A stretch of 64,000 nucleotides of DNA from GCA-2733415 sp049614485 (GCA_049614485.1 JBMZDR010000006.1:1-64000), one strand, 5' to 3'. Numbered from the stretch's first letter, positions 42,291-52,070 are shown. Notes: generated by a model from the sequence alone, not told the origin. Made by a program: numbers and translations.

Positions 42291-43351
42291 TGAAAACAGT
42301 TTATATCAATAGCGCATCTTCAATATCTGCTCAGCATACATTTGATAACTCTGAATTTTTGGAAGATGTAATAGTGTTTGATGAAACAGTATTTCCGGTT
42401 GTAAACCCTAATTATAAAGAATTTATTTCACCTGCTGCTGCAAGGAGAATGGCTAAGGGTGTAAAAATGGCGTCAGTTGCTTCAAAATTAGCGTTAAATG
42501 AAGCAGACCTAAAAAATGTAGATGCTATTATTACTGGCACAGGAATGGGGTGCGTTAGAGACTCTGAGAAATTTGTAAGTGCTATAATTGACAATAATGA
42601 ACTATACTTAACACCAACGTCATTCATTCAATCAACACACAACACTGTTGGAGGTCAAATAGCATTGGATATTAATTGTAAGGGGTATAATTTTACATAT
42701 GTACATTCAAGCGTATCATTTGAATCGGCGTTATTAGATGCTAAATTGATGTTGGCGTGTAATGAGGCTACTAATATTTTAATTGGTGGTGTTGATGAGT
42801 TAGGTGAGCATACCATAAAAACACATCGATTAATTAATCATATAAAGCAAGAATCAATAAGGTCATTAGAATTATTAAATTCAAAAACTAAAGGCGCAAT
42901 GTTCAGTGAAGGCGCAAATTTCTTTATATTGAGTAATGAACAGACAGAAAACACTTATGCAGAAGTCCTATCTGTAAAAATATATAACACACTTACTGAA
43001 CATATTTCTGAACTCGTTAAACGTTTTTTAAACGATAATGGACTTGAAATTAGTGCTGTAGATGTTGTTGTTTTAGGTAATAATGGAGATGTAAGCTATG
43101 ACGGAGTATATACTTCTTTAGGACAAGAAGTGTTTTCAAATACACCACAAGTGTATTATAAACATTTGTGTGGTGAATTTAATACAGCCTCATCTTTCGG
43201 TTTTTGGTTAGGGGCTAAAATTTTAAAAAATCAAAGAATTCCGAAAGCTGTTCAGTTAAATACAGTTGTGAATAATACAATTGACTATGTTCTTTTGTAC
43301 AATCAATATAAGGGAGAAAATCATAGTTTAACATTGTTACATAGATGTTAA
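42290..43351 (+). CDS. Chain-length-factor-like ketosynthase homologue
   Basis: A 353-residue thiolase-fold protein. The region of the active Cys reads TYVHSSVSFESALLD (about 136-150), with no Cys, and the first catalytic His is missing (VVVLGNNGD at about 260-268 in place of the NAHGT motif). The second region (YYKHLCGEFNTASSFG) keeps a His. The loss of two of three catalytic residues fits a chain-length factor. It overlaps the preceding ketosynthase gene by 1 base, supporting a heterodimer. Confidence 0.78.
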   Translation: MKTVYINSASSISAQHTFDNSEFLEDVIVFDETVFPVVNPNYKEFISPAAARRMAKGVKMASVASKLALNEADLKNVDAIITGTGMGCVRDSEKFVSAIIDNNELYLTPTSFIQSTHNTVGGQIALDINCKGYNFTYVHSSVSFESALLDAKLMLACNEATNILIGGVDELGEHTIKTHRLINHIKQESIRSLELLNSKTKGAMFSEGANFFILSNEQTENTYAEVLSVKIYNTLTEHISELVKRFLNDNGLEISAVDVVVLGNNGDVSYDGVYTSLGQEVFSNTPQVYYKHLCGEFNTASSFGFWLGAKILKNQRIPKAVQLNTVVNNTIDYVLLYNQYKGENHSLTLLHRC

Positions 43352-44109
43352 AGTTCAAAACAATAAATAGCATTACTGTAATTTTATTACTTCTCGTGAT
43401 ACTTTTAAACATGTCTTATTGGTATTTGATAATACTACTGTTTTTATGGTGTGTTGTAACTATAATTGGTTCATTTAATATAAAATGGAATTATCATTTA
43501 AACTCTTTAAATAGTAATTATAGTATTGAAAATAATTATATAGGACTAACTTTTGATGATGGCCCCAACGAGGAGTTTACCCCACAAGTTTTAAAACTAT
43601 TAAAAGCGCATAATGCAAAGGCAACATTCTTTTGTATAGGCAAACATATTAAACAGCATCCTGAATTGTTTCAGAACATTATTGATGAAGGGCATACGGT
43701 AGGTAATCATACGTATACTCATGATAAGCAATTCGGTTTTTTTAATACAAAACGGGTAGTTTCTGAGTTATTTGAAACAAGTACAGTCATTAAAAATGCA
43801 TCAGGATTGAATGTGGTATTATTTAGGCCACCTTATGGAGTAACTAACCCAAGTATCGCAAATGCAGTTAAAAAATCTGATTTAAAATCTATAGGATGGA
43901 GTGTTCGTACGTTAGATACAACGTCAAAATCAAAAAAATCAATTATAGAATCAGTTCAAAGAAAAGTCAAAAAAGGAGATGTAATTTTATTACATGATAC
44001 CAGTACAAAATCAATAGAGGTTTTGGAACAGTTGTTGGTACTCTTAAAGGAAAAACAACTTGAACCTGTTACTATACCAACATTATTTAATATAAAAGCC
44101 TATGCGTAA
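43345..44109 (+). CDS. Polysaccharide deacetylase (NodB homology) family protein
   Basis: A 254-residue protein with one or two N-terminal membrane helices (about 7-45), then a NodB domain. TFDDGPN carries the catalytic and metal Asp. HTYTHD (His-x3-His) supplies the zinc ligands, and RPPYG and LLHDTS follow. Such enzymes remove N-acetyl or other groups from sugars or amides in the envelope. It lies in the middle of the polyene operon with overlaps on both sides (7 and 8 bases), so it probably acts on a component of the pigment or its acceptor; the substrate is unknown. Confidence 0.85.
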   Translation: MLKFKTINSITVILLLLVILLNMSYWYLIILLFLWCVVTIIGSFNIKWNYHLNSLNSNYSIENNYIGLTFDDGPNEEFTPQVLKLLKAHNAKATFFCIGKHIKQHPELFQNIIDEGHTVGNHTYTHDKQFGFFNTKRVVSELFETSTVIKNASGLNVVLFRPPYGVTNPSIANAVKKSDLKSIGWSVRTLDTTSKSKKSIIESVQRKVKKGDVILLHDTSTKSIEVLEQLLVLLKEKQLEPVTIPTLFNIKAYA

Positions 44110-44719
44110 TATCATATACCTGTTTTTTTTGTTTGTAGGTATGCTACAAGCACAAACTAAAATGACGCATAAAGAAACTGTTGCATTAAAAAGTAAGGTT
44201 AAATCACAATCTGAACTTACTAAAACAATTAATAGTGACTTTACACAATACAAGCACTTAGATTTTTTATCAAATGATATTGTTACAAGTGGTAAATTAA
44301 AGTTTAAAGCTCCAAATTTAGTTAAGTGGGAGTATGTGAAGCCATTTAAGTATGCTGTGATTTTTAAAAATGAGAATCTTCATATTAATGATGAAGGCCA
44401 TAAAAGTGACATAAATTTAAGTGCAAGCAAGCTGTTTAAGAAGTTAAATCACCTAATAATTAATAGTGTAAAAGGTGATATGTTTAATGAAAATGAGTTT
44501 GAAATTCAGTACTTCAAAGCAGAAAATCAATATGATGTATCTTTTATTCCATTAAATAAAAAAATAGCGAAATACATAAAAGAATTTCGCATTTTGTTTA
44601 ATGTCAAAGGAGAGGTGTTACAAATAAAAATGATTGAACCTACAGATGATTACACAAGAATTGTGTTTTATAACAGAACTTTAAATAAACCAATTCCTGA
44701 TGCGCTATTTACTCATTAG
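44102..44719 (+). CDS. LolA-like periplasmic lipid/lipoprotein carrier
   Basis: A 205-residue secreted protein (signal peptide about 1-19, ending near MLQAQ). It matches the LolA-like fold: SDFTQYKHLDFLSNDIVTSGKLKFKAPNLVKWEY (positions about 45-80) is a typical block. LolA homologues in polyene clusters are thought to carry the hydrophobic product or lipoproteins across the periplasm. It overlaps the next lipoprotein gene by 20 bases, the largest overlap of the operon. Confidence 0.85.
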   Translation: MRNIIYLFFLFVGMLQAQTKMTHKETVALKSKVKSQSELTKTINSDFTQYKHLDFLSNDIVTSGKLKFKAPNLVKWEYVKPFKYAVIFKNENLHINDEGHKSDINLSASKLFKKLNHLIINSVKGDMFNENEFEIQYFKAENQYDVSFIPLNKKIAKYIKEFRILFNVKGEVLQIKMIEPTDDYTRIVFYNRTLNKPIPDALFTH

Positions 44720-45311
44720 TATACTTTTTTGTGTTGTAAGTTGTACATCATATATTAAAAAAAACAATTATACCAATGTTGCTGTTGATAGTCAATTGGT
44801 TAAAAACGCGTATTTTTCAAATCAAGAAAAAGACTATGTTTATAAAGCTAAAATAAACGTTTACAACAATTATTTTGGAGGGGTATTTATTGTTAAGAAA
44901 ATAGCCGATTTAAATCATAGAATAGTTTTTACAACTGAAATGGGCGCCAAAATTTTTGATTTTTCATTCTATAAGGATGAGTTTAAAGTTAATTATATAA
45001 TTGATGAATTAAATAAAAAAATTCTTCTGAATGTTTTAGAAAAAGATTTTAGAGTTTTGGTGCGTGAATCACAGCAAGTAATTAGCAAATCAGAAAAACA
45101 CGGTGTTCATATACTAGAAACAAAAATTAATAATAAAACGTACTTTTATAAGCTGTTAAATAATGACGTGTTAAAAAGTATTGTTAGGGTAAATAACGGA
45201 AAAGAAAAAGTTCAGTTTCTATTCTTGAATATTCATGAGGCAACTGCAAAAAATATTCAGATATTGCATTCTAATATAAAGTTGGACATAAATTTAAAGT
45301 CTATCAATTAA
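44700..45311 (+). CDS. Lipoprotein of unknown function in the polyene operon
   Basis: A 203-residue protein with a lipoprotein signal MRYLLISILFCVVSC (Cys15). The mature part is beta-rich with long alternating strands (VYKAKINVYNNYFGGVFIVKK and HRIVFTTEMGAKIFDFSFY), like a LolB or LolA-type half barrel. It lies directly after the LolA-like gene, so it may be the outer-membrane acceptor (LolB-like) for the same cargo; this is inference from position and fold-like pattern. Confidence 0.65.
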   Translation: MRYLLISILFCVVSCTSYIKKNNYTNVAVDSQLVKNAYFSNQEKDYVYKAKINVYNNYFGGVFIVKKIADLNHRIVFTTEMGAKIFDFSFYKDEFKVNYIIDELNKKILLNVLEKDFRVLVRESQQVISKSEKHGVHILETKINNKTYFYKLLNNDVLKSIVRVNNGKEKVQFLFLNIHEATAKNIQILHSNIKLDINLKSIN

Positions 45312-45676
45312 TGTTATTAAACGATTTTTATAAAATAAATGAATTAGAAACAGTTGATAAAATTACAACTGCTATAATTACGATAAATAAAAACCATAAA
45401 ATTTTCAAAGGTCATTTCCCAAATAACCCTGTAACACCAGGGGTTTGTATGATGCAAATTATTAAGGAAATTACAGAGGCGGTAGTAATGAAAAAATTAG
45501 TTATGATAACCTCTAGTAATGTAAAGTTTATGGCAATTATAAATCCGTTTAAAACTCCAGAGTTAGTGTTAACAATCAACATATCTTCTACTAATGATGG
45601 GTATAAAATTAAAAACAGTTCAAAATTTAATGATACAGAAGCTTTAAAGTTAACGGCTGTTTATAAAGTAGTTTAA
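45311..45676 (+). CDS. Hotdog dehydratase-like protein lacking the catalytic Glu
   Basis: A 121-residue FabZ-type hotdog protein. The motif GHFPNNPVTPGVCMMQI (about 34-50) keeps His35 but has Gln49 at the place of the catalytic Glu (FabZ reads GHFPGxPVMPGVLxxE). It therefore complements the protein at 38152, which keeps the Glu and lacks the His. Together they could form one composite active site for the dehydration that makes each double bond. It overlaps the lipoprotein gene by 1 base. Confidence 0.8.
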   Translation: MLLNDFYKINELETVDKITTAIITINKNHKIFKGHFPNNPVTPGVCMMQIIKEITEAVVMKKLVMITSSNVKFMAIINPFKTPELVLTINISSTNDGYKIKNSSKFNDTEALKLTAVYKVV

Positions 45677-45679
45677 GTA

Positions 45680-46861
45680 GTGCATACAGACGATATTTCA
45701 AATAAAATTATCAAATTACAATGTTGCGTATTAATACCAACATATAATAATGAACGTACACTAAAAAGAGTTATAGATGGCGTTTTAAAGTATACTGATC
45801 ATATAATAATTGTTAATGACGGAGCTACAGATTCTACTTCTGAGCTATTAAAAAACTATACAAATATTGAGCAAATTCATTTTTATGAAAATAAAGGTAA
45901 AGGAGTTGCTTTGCGTGAAGGTTTTAAAAAAGCACATGAGCTAGGCTATGCCTATGCAATAACGATAGATTCTGATGGTCAGCATTACCCAGAGGATATA
46001 GAGGTATTTATAACAGAAATTGAAAAAGAACCTGGGAGTTTATTGATTGGAGATAGAAATATGACTCAGCAGGGGATCCCTAGAAAAAGTAGTTTCGGAA
46101 ATAATTTTTCTAATTTTTGGTACACTTTTGAAACAGGGGTAAAACTTACCGATACACAATCTGGTTTCAGGTTATATCCGTTAAAACATTTGGCACAACT
46201 AAATTATTATACAACTAAGTTTGAATTTGAAATTGAAGTCATTGTTCGCGCCTCATGGAAGGGTATAAACGTTAGAAATGTACCGATTAAAGTTTTGTAT
46301 GATGAAACTGAACGGGTATCACACTTTAGACCAATAAAAGACTTTACACGCATTAGTATTTTAAATACTGTTTTAGTATTAATTGCTTTACTCTATATTA
46401 AGCCTCGAGATTTTTTTAGAAAATTAAAAAAAAAAGGGCTTAAGCGTTTTTTTATAGAAGATTTCCTGAAAAGTTCTGACTCAAAAGAGAAAAAAGCATT
46501 GTCCATAGCTTTAGGAGTTTTTATTGGAATTGCACCATTTTGGGGCTTTCAAACTGTGTTGGTATTGTTTTTAGCAATGGTGTTAAAACTAAATAAGCTT
46601 ATTGCATTTACCTTTTCAAATATCAGTTTGCCTATTTTTATACCAATAATTATATACTGTAGCCTACGTATGGGAGCGTTTTTACTTAATACGACACCTG
46701 CAATAACAACAATAAGTAGTATTGATATAACTAATATGAATCTTAAAACCCACCTAACTCAGTATATTTTAGGAAGTTTTTCGTTGGCAATTTTATTAGC
46801 TTTGGTTTTTGGATTTACCGGATATTTAATTTTATACATTTTCAATAGAAAAAAAGGATAG
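45680..46861 (+). CDS. Glycosyltransferase family 2 fused to DUF2062
   Basis: A 393-residue fusion with a GTG start. Residues about 12-225 are a GT2 domain of the dolichyl-phosphate-mannose-synthase type (VLIPTYNNERTLKRVIDGV, IIIVNDGATDSTS, ITIDSDGQHYPED, where DSD is the metal site). Residues about 270-390 are the membrane DUF2062 domain (ALGVFIGIAPFWGFQTVLVL, then FSNISLPIFIPIIIY). It may transfer a sugar onto a lipid carrier or the polyene at the membrane. It overlaps the MMPL gene by 1 base. Confidence 0.87.
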   Translation: MHTDDISNKIIKLQCCVLIPTYNNERTLKRVIDGVLKYTDHIIIVNDGATDSTSELLKNYTNIEQIHFYENKGKGVALREGFKKAHELGYAYAITIDSDGQHYPEDIEVFITEIEKEPGSLLIGDRNMTQQGIPRKSSFGNNFSNFWYTFETGVKLTDTQSGFRLYPLKHLAQLNYYTTKFEFEIEVIVRASWKGINVRNVPIKVLYDETERVSHFRPIKDFTRISILNTVLVLIALLYIKPRDFFRKLKKKGLKRFFIEDFLKSSDSKEKKALSIALGVFIGIAPFWGFQTVLVLFLAMVLKLNKLIAFTFSNISLPIFIPIIIYCSLRMGAFLLNTTPAITTISSIDITNMNLKTHLTQYILGSFSLAILLALVFGFTGYLILYIFNRKKG

Positions 46862-49800
46862 TGGAGCATTTTTTTTATCACATATTTAAAATTATACAAA
46901 AACATAAAGTTGTTTCATTTTGTAGTGTTACAATGGTCTTTTTTATGTTAATTTTTGTGTCTTCAAAACTAAATTTTGAAGAGGATATTACAAAATTAAT
47001 TCCAGAAACTGAAAGAACTGAACTCCTTAACAAGGTGTTAAACCAAGTAGATTTTGCTGATAAAATAGTGGTGCATTTAACTGTAGAAAATAATGGTGAT
47101 AGCGATGATTTAACACAAGCGGCAACAGAGCTTAAACAGGCGTTAGAGTTGAAATGTAAACCGTACATTTCAGAAATTCAAGGAGTTGTTAATGATGATA
47201 CTATAGAACAAACTTTAGAGTTTGTATATAATAACTTACCGTTGTTTTTAAGTTCTGAAGACTATAAAAAGATAGAACAGAAACTGACAAAAAAGGAACT
47301 AAAACAAACCACCGCCAATAATTATAAATCATTGATTTCGCCCTCAGGGTTTGTAACTAGAAATTCGATATTAAAAGATCCTCTTGGAATAACACTTTTA
47401 GGGGTACAAAAACTTAAGGAGTTGCAGTTAGGGGATGAATTTATTGTGCAAAACGGATTTGTTGTCACACAAAACAAAAAAGACTTATTACTATTTATAA
47501 AACCTAAATTAGCTCCCAATGAAACAGATAAAAACACTGCGTTTGTGGCTGTTTTAAATGATTTAAAGACGAGTTTAAATCATCAATATAATAAAAAAGT
47601 TTCGGTAAGTTATTATGGTGCAACAATGATAGCAGTTGCAAATGCTAACCAAATAAAAAAAGATATACAATTAACTGTAAGTGTTGCATTATCTGTTTTA
47701 TTCATAATCCTGATTGTGTTTTACAAACGCTTAAGTATACCGATAATACTATTTATACCAACAGTGTTTGGAGCGCTATTAGCAATATCATTTTTATACT
47801 TGTTTAGAGGAACTATTTCTGCAATTTCAATTGGTATTGGATCTATACTGCTTGGAATAACATTAGATTTTTCATTACATATTTTAACACACTATAGAAA
47901 TAATTCTGATGTAAGTAAATTATATAAAAATGTGACTAAGCCTATAGTGATGAGTAGCATTACTACTGCAATGGCATTCTTATGTCTATTATTTGTAAAG
48001 TCAAGAGCCTTACAAGATTTAGGGCTTTTTGCTGCGATAAGTGTTTTAGGAGCTTCTTTTAGCGCTTTAATTATAATTCCGCATTTATATAGGGGAGGTA
48101 AAACGAAGTTGCAAAAAAAAAATACAGTAATAGATGCATTTGCTAGCTACAGTTTTAGTAAAAATAAAGTATTAGTAATAATCTGTTTGCTTTTATCTAT
48201 TTCTGCAGCATTTATGTATTCAAAAGTTGTGTTTGATAAGGATATTTCAAAGATGAATTATCAAACAGAAGAACTATTACATGAAGAAACTGTATTGAAT
48301 AATTTATTAAATACGACATCAAAATCACTCTATATCATAGCACATTCCAACACCTTAGATAATGCATTGGAAGAAAACGAAACGGTTTATGCAGCGTTAA
48401 AGAAGTTGAAAGAGGCAAAAAAAATTAAGAGTTTCAGTTCCGTAGCTTCAGTAATTTTGAGTGAAAAAAATCAGGAAATTAAAATTAATTCTTGGGAGAA
48501 TTTTTGGACTAAAAACAAACAAAAACGCACTCAAACAAACCTGATAAATGAAGGAGCTGTTTTTGGTTTTAAACCAACATCTTTTAATAAATTTTATAAT
48601 AAAATTAATCAAAAACCTAAGGTTATAGACTTGTCAACCTACTCTGATGTTAGTGCTTTAAATACAAAAGAATTTATAGCAAATACAAATGAGTTTTATA
48701 CTGTTTTATCTTCGTGCAAGGTTAAAGACGCGTATTTGAAGGAGGTAAAATCACTTTTTTCAGGAAATGAAAACATTATTGTTATTGATAGACAAGCAAT
48801 GAATGAAACATTCTTAAAGTCATTTAAAGACAATTTTAATACGTTGTTAGGATACTCATTTATGGCAGTAATTCTTGTTCTATTAGTGTTTTTTAAACGG
48901 TTAGAATTAGTGATAATTACAGTTATTCCAATAGTTTTAACCTGGTTAATAACTTTAGGAATTATGGGAGTGTTTGGCATAACATTTAATATATTCAATA
49001 TAATTATTTCAACATTTATTTTTGGATTAGGGGTGGATTATGCAATTTTTATGACCAATGGCTTGGTTAAAGAATACGAAACAGGAGAGGTGTATTTGCC
49101 GGTATATAGAACATCAATCATATTATCTGTAATAACAACTATTTTAGGAGTAGGGGTGTTAATTTTTGCTAAGCACCCAGCGCTACATTCTATAGCATCA
49201 GTTTGTTTAATAGGAATAGGAATTGCGTTGTTAACTACTTTTGTAATACAACCTATCGTTTTTAAAGCACTAATTACTAATAGAGCAAAAAATGGTTTAG
49301 CGCCGTTAGAGTTAAGAAAAACACTTCACTCATTTGTATCTTTTGCATTTTACGGACTGGGAGGGATGTTATTATCATTACTAGCAATAACAGTATTAAG
49401 GATATTACCATTTAATAAAAAAATAAAGTTCAAATGGTTGCATAATACCATGGCAAACTTAGCGACATCAGTTTTATACAGTAACCCTTTTGTAAATAAA
49501 AAAGTTATTTTAAACAATGAGTTGTTTGAAAAGCAAGCGGTTATTATAGCTAATCACACCTCCTTTTTAGACACATTAGCAATTGCTTTAGTTACACCTA
49601 AAGTTATATTTTTAGTGAATGATTGGGTTTATAAATCTCCAATATTTGGTCAATTGGCTAAAGTAGCAGGTTATTATCCAGTGTCAAGTGGCGTAGAAGG
49701 AAGTCTTGATCATTTAAAAGAAAAAATAAACCAAGGGTATTCTCTTGTTGTTTTTCCAGAGGGCAAACGTATGTATTCAAATAAAATAGGACGGTTTCGT

Positions 49801-50532
49801 AAAGGGGCTTTCTATTTGGCTCAAGAGCTTGAGTTAGATGTTTTACCATTATACATTCATGGTAATTCTGAAGTATTACCAAAAGGAGATTATATAATTT
49901 ATAACGGATCAATAACTGTAAAATCAGGTGATCGAATTTCTATGAATGACCCTAAAATTGGCCATTCTATAAAAGATAAAACAAAAAGTATAAGCCAACT
50001 CTTTAAAAGCGAATTCCAACACTTACGCGAAGAATTAGAACATCCAAACTATTTTAAACAACGTGTGTTAAGTAATTTTTTATATAAATCAGAAGTCATT
50101 ACTAAAGCTGTAAAAAAAGACTTGGTTGAAAATATAAAAACCTATAATGACATTTCAAAATTAATAGCTCTAAACGCTAAACTTGTTCATGTAGCTAATG
50201 ATTATGGACAACTAGATTTACTACTTAATTACTATAGTAACACACGTAAAATTTATACATATATATCAAATGTAGAACAGCGAAAAATAGCTGTAAATAA
50301 CTTTATAGGAAAGGACAGAAGTATCAGTTATTTAAATGAATTAATATTGCCCGAATTAATAGATACTCTACTGATATCAACACCAACATCATTAGAGGGG
50401 TTAGATATTAAGTCGGTTACTACAATTATTATTTTAAACCAATGCATTGAGCCTACGTTGTTTTTAAATCAGCACTATACAATTACTTATAATGAGCGGG
50501 CAATTACCGTTTTGTTAAAGGATAAGAATTAA
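46861..50532 (+). CDS. MMPL/RND-type exporter fused to PlsC acyltransferase and a degenerate Rossmann domain
   Basis: A 1223-residue protein with a GTG start. The first about 840 residues are an MMPL transporter: two six-helix bundles with large extracytoplasmic loops (for example IGIGSILLGITLDFSLHIL and FGLGVDYAIFMTNGL). Residues about 880-1060 are a PlsC-type acyltransferase with NHTSFLD (about 898) and FPEGKRMYSNKIGRFRKG (about 966). The last about 150 residues have a Rossmann-like pattern (LVHVANDYGQLDLLLNYY at about 1109), like a methyltransferase with a decayed glycine motif. It may acylate and export the polyene lipid. Confidence 0.86.
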   Translation: MEHFFYHIFKIIQKHKVVSFCSVTMVFFMLIFVSSKLNFEEDITKLIPETERTELLNKVLNQVDFADKIVVHLTVENNGDSDDLTQAATELKQALELKCKPYISEIQGVVNDDTIEQTLEFVYNNLPLFLSSEDYKKIEQKLTKKELKQTTANNYKSLISPSGFVTRNSILKDPLGITLLGVQKLKELQLGDEFIVQNGFVVTQNKKDLLLFIKPKLAPNETDKNTAFVAVLNDLKTSLNHQYNKKVSVSYYGATMIAVANANQIKKDIQLTVSVALSVLFIILIVFYKRLSIPIILFIPTVFGALLAISFLYLFRGTISAISIGIGSILLGITLDFSLHILTHYRNNSDVSKLYKNVTKPIVMSSITTAMAFLCLLFVKSRALQDLGLFAAISVLGASFSALIIIPHLYRGGKTKLQKKNTVIDAFASYSFSKNKVLVIICLLLSISAAFMYSKVVFDKDISKMNYQTEELLHEETVLNNLLNTTSKSLYIIAHSNTLDNALEENETVYAALKKLKEAKKIKSFSSVASVILSEKNQEIKINSWENFWTKNKQKRTQTNLINEGAVFGFKPTSFNKFYNKINQKPKVIDLSTYSDVSALNTKEFIANTNEFYTVLSSCKVKDAYLKEVKSLFSGNENIIVIDRQAMNETFLKSFKDNFNTLLGYSFMAVILVLLVFFKRLELVIITVIPIVLTWLITLGIMGVFGITFNIFNIIISTFIFGLGVDYAIFMTNGLVKEYETGEVYLPVYRTSIILSVITTILGVGVLIFAKHPALHSIASVCLIGIGIALLTTFVIQPIVFKALITNRAKNGLAPLELRKTLHSFVSFAFYGLGGMLLSLLAITVLRILPFNKKIKFKWLHNTMANLATSVLYSNPFVNKKVILNNELFEKQAVIIANHTSFLDTLAIALVTPKVIFLVNDWVYKSPIFGQLAKVAGYYPVSSGVEGSLDHLKEKINQGYSLVVFPEGKRMYSNKIGRFRKGAFYLAQELELDVLPLYIHGNSEVLPKGDYIIYNGSITVKSGDRISMNDPKIGHSIKDKTKSISQLFKSEFQHLREELEHPNYFKQRVLSNFLYKSEVITKAVKKDLVENIKTYNDISKLIALNAKLVHVANDYGQLDLLLNYYSNTRKIYTYISNVEQRKIAVNNFIGKDRSISYLNELILPELIDTLLISTPTSLEGLDIKSVTTIIILNQCIEPTLFLNQHYTITYNERAITVLLKDKN

Positions 50533-52070
50533 TGAAAGAACATACATCAGATATCGTAATTATAGGAAGTGGACTTGGAGGCTTAGTGTCTGCATTAATC
50601 TTTGCAAAAGAGGGCTATAGCGTAAGTGTTCTTGAAAAGAACAATCAATTTGGAGGTAATTTACAAACCTTTGTAAGAGATAAAAGCATCTTTGATACTG
50701 GTGTTCATTATATAGGAGGATTGGCAGAAGGGGAAAATCTATACCAATATTTTAAATATTTAGGTATTATGGATGATTTAAAACTTCAACAAATGGATGT
50801 TGATAAATATGATGTTATTAGTTTTGATGATGACACCATAAACTATCCACACGCACAAGGCTATGATAATTTTATTGAGCAGTTATCCAGATTGTTTCCA
50901 GAAGAAAGAACAGCAATTGAAACATATTGTAATAAAATAAAAGAAACATGTAACAGTTTTCCATTATATAACCTAAAAATAGGCGATGCTTACTATGGAG
51001 AAACAGATTTATTATCATTAAAAGTTAAAGATTATATTGAAAGTTTAACAGAAAACAAAAAGCTAAGAGCAGTTTTAGTGGGGTCAAATTTCTTATACGC
51101 TGGTGAAGATAACACGCCATTTTATGTACATGCGTTATCTATAAACTCTTACATTCAAAGCTCTTGGCGCTGTGTTAATGGAGGAAGTCAGATATCAAAA
51201 TATTTAATTAAAAAAATAAGGAGCTTTGGCGGGCAAGTTTTAAAATATAAAGAAGTTGTTGACTTTGGTTTTGATCAAGGAAAACTAGTGTCAGCAAAAA
51301 CTAAAGATGGAAATGAATATTTTGGAACTCAGTTTATATCTAATATAGAACCAAAACATACTTTAAAAATGATTGGTGAAAATAAAATGCGTAAAGCTTA
51401 TACCAAACGTATTGAGAGTATAAAAAGTGTTATTTCTGCTTTTAGTGTCTATTTTGTATTTAAACCAGAAACATTTAAATACATTAATAATAACCATTAT
51501 CACTTTAAAGATGTGAATAGGGTATGGGATGCTCAAAACTATACAGAAGCTTCATGGCCAGAAGGGTACATGTTATCTGTTGGAGCTAAAAAAAATCAAA
51601 CTAAATGGGCGGAAAACATGACGTTTATTACCTACATGCGTTATGATGAAGTGGAAGAGTGGGCAGATACATATAATACCGTTTCTGAGAAAGAAGAAAG
51701 AGGTGAAGCTTATGAGGCATTTAAACGCAGGAAAGTAGCGTCTGTTATAACTGAAATTGAAAAAAAATTCCCTGATTTTAGAGCATGCATTAAGTCTGTG
51801 CATTCATCAACTCCCTTATCATACAGAGATTATATTGGTGTTAATGAAGGGTCAATGTATGGTTATGTTAAAGATGCAGAAAGTCCAATGACGTCATTTT
51901 TATCACCAAGAACAAAGTTGAAAAACCTATTTTTTACAGGTCAAAGTATTAATATGCATGGCATATTAGGAGTTACAATTAGTGCGGTGTTAACGTGTTC
52001 AGAAATGCTAGGTAGAGAGTATTTGATAGAAAATATAAATAAAGAGCTGGAAAAACTCAATATAAAGTAA
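50532..52070 (+). CDS. FAD-dependent oxidoreductase, phytoene desaturase/retinol saturase-like
   Basis: A 512-residue flavoprotein with the FAD motif DIVIIGSGLGGLVSALIFAKEGYSVSVLEKNNQFGGN (positions 7-43) and the CrtI-like stretch DTGVHYIGGL. The C-terminal SINMHGILGVTISAVLTCSEML block is the second FAD contact. It is similar to carotenoid desaturase and retinol saturase relatives. In this operon it may oxidise, reduce or isomerise the polyene chain, a role suggested by context. Overlaps by 1 base on both sides show tight coupling. Confidence 0.85.
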   Translation: MKEHTSDIVIIGSGLGGLVSALIFAKEGYSVSVLEKNNQFGGNLQTFVRDKSIFDTGVHYIGGLAEGENLYQYFKYLGIMDDLKLQQMDVDKYDVISFDDDTINYPHAQGYDNFIEQLSRLFPEERTAIETYCNKIKETCNSFPLYNLKIGDAYYGETDLLSLKVKDYIESLTENKKLRAVLVGSNFLYAGEDNTPFYVHALSINSYIQSSWRCVNGGSQISKYLIKKIRSFGGQVLKYKEVVDFGFDQGKLVSAKTKDGNEYFGTQFISNIEPKHTLKMIGENKMRKAYTKRIESIKSVISAFSVYFVFKPETFKYINNNHYHFKDVNRVWDAQNYTEASWPEGYMLSVGAKKNQTKWAENMTFITYMRYDEVEEWADTYNTVSEKEERGEAYEAFKRRKVASVITEIEKKFPDFRACIKSVHSSTPLSYRDYIGVNEGSMYGYVKDAESPMTSFLSPRTKLKNLFFTGQSINMHGILGVTISAVLTCSEMLGREYLIENINKELEKLNIK

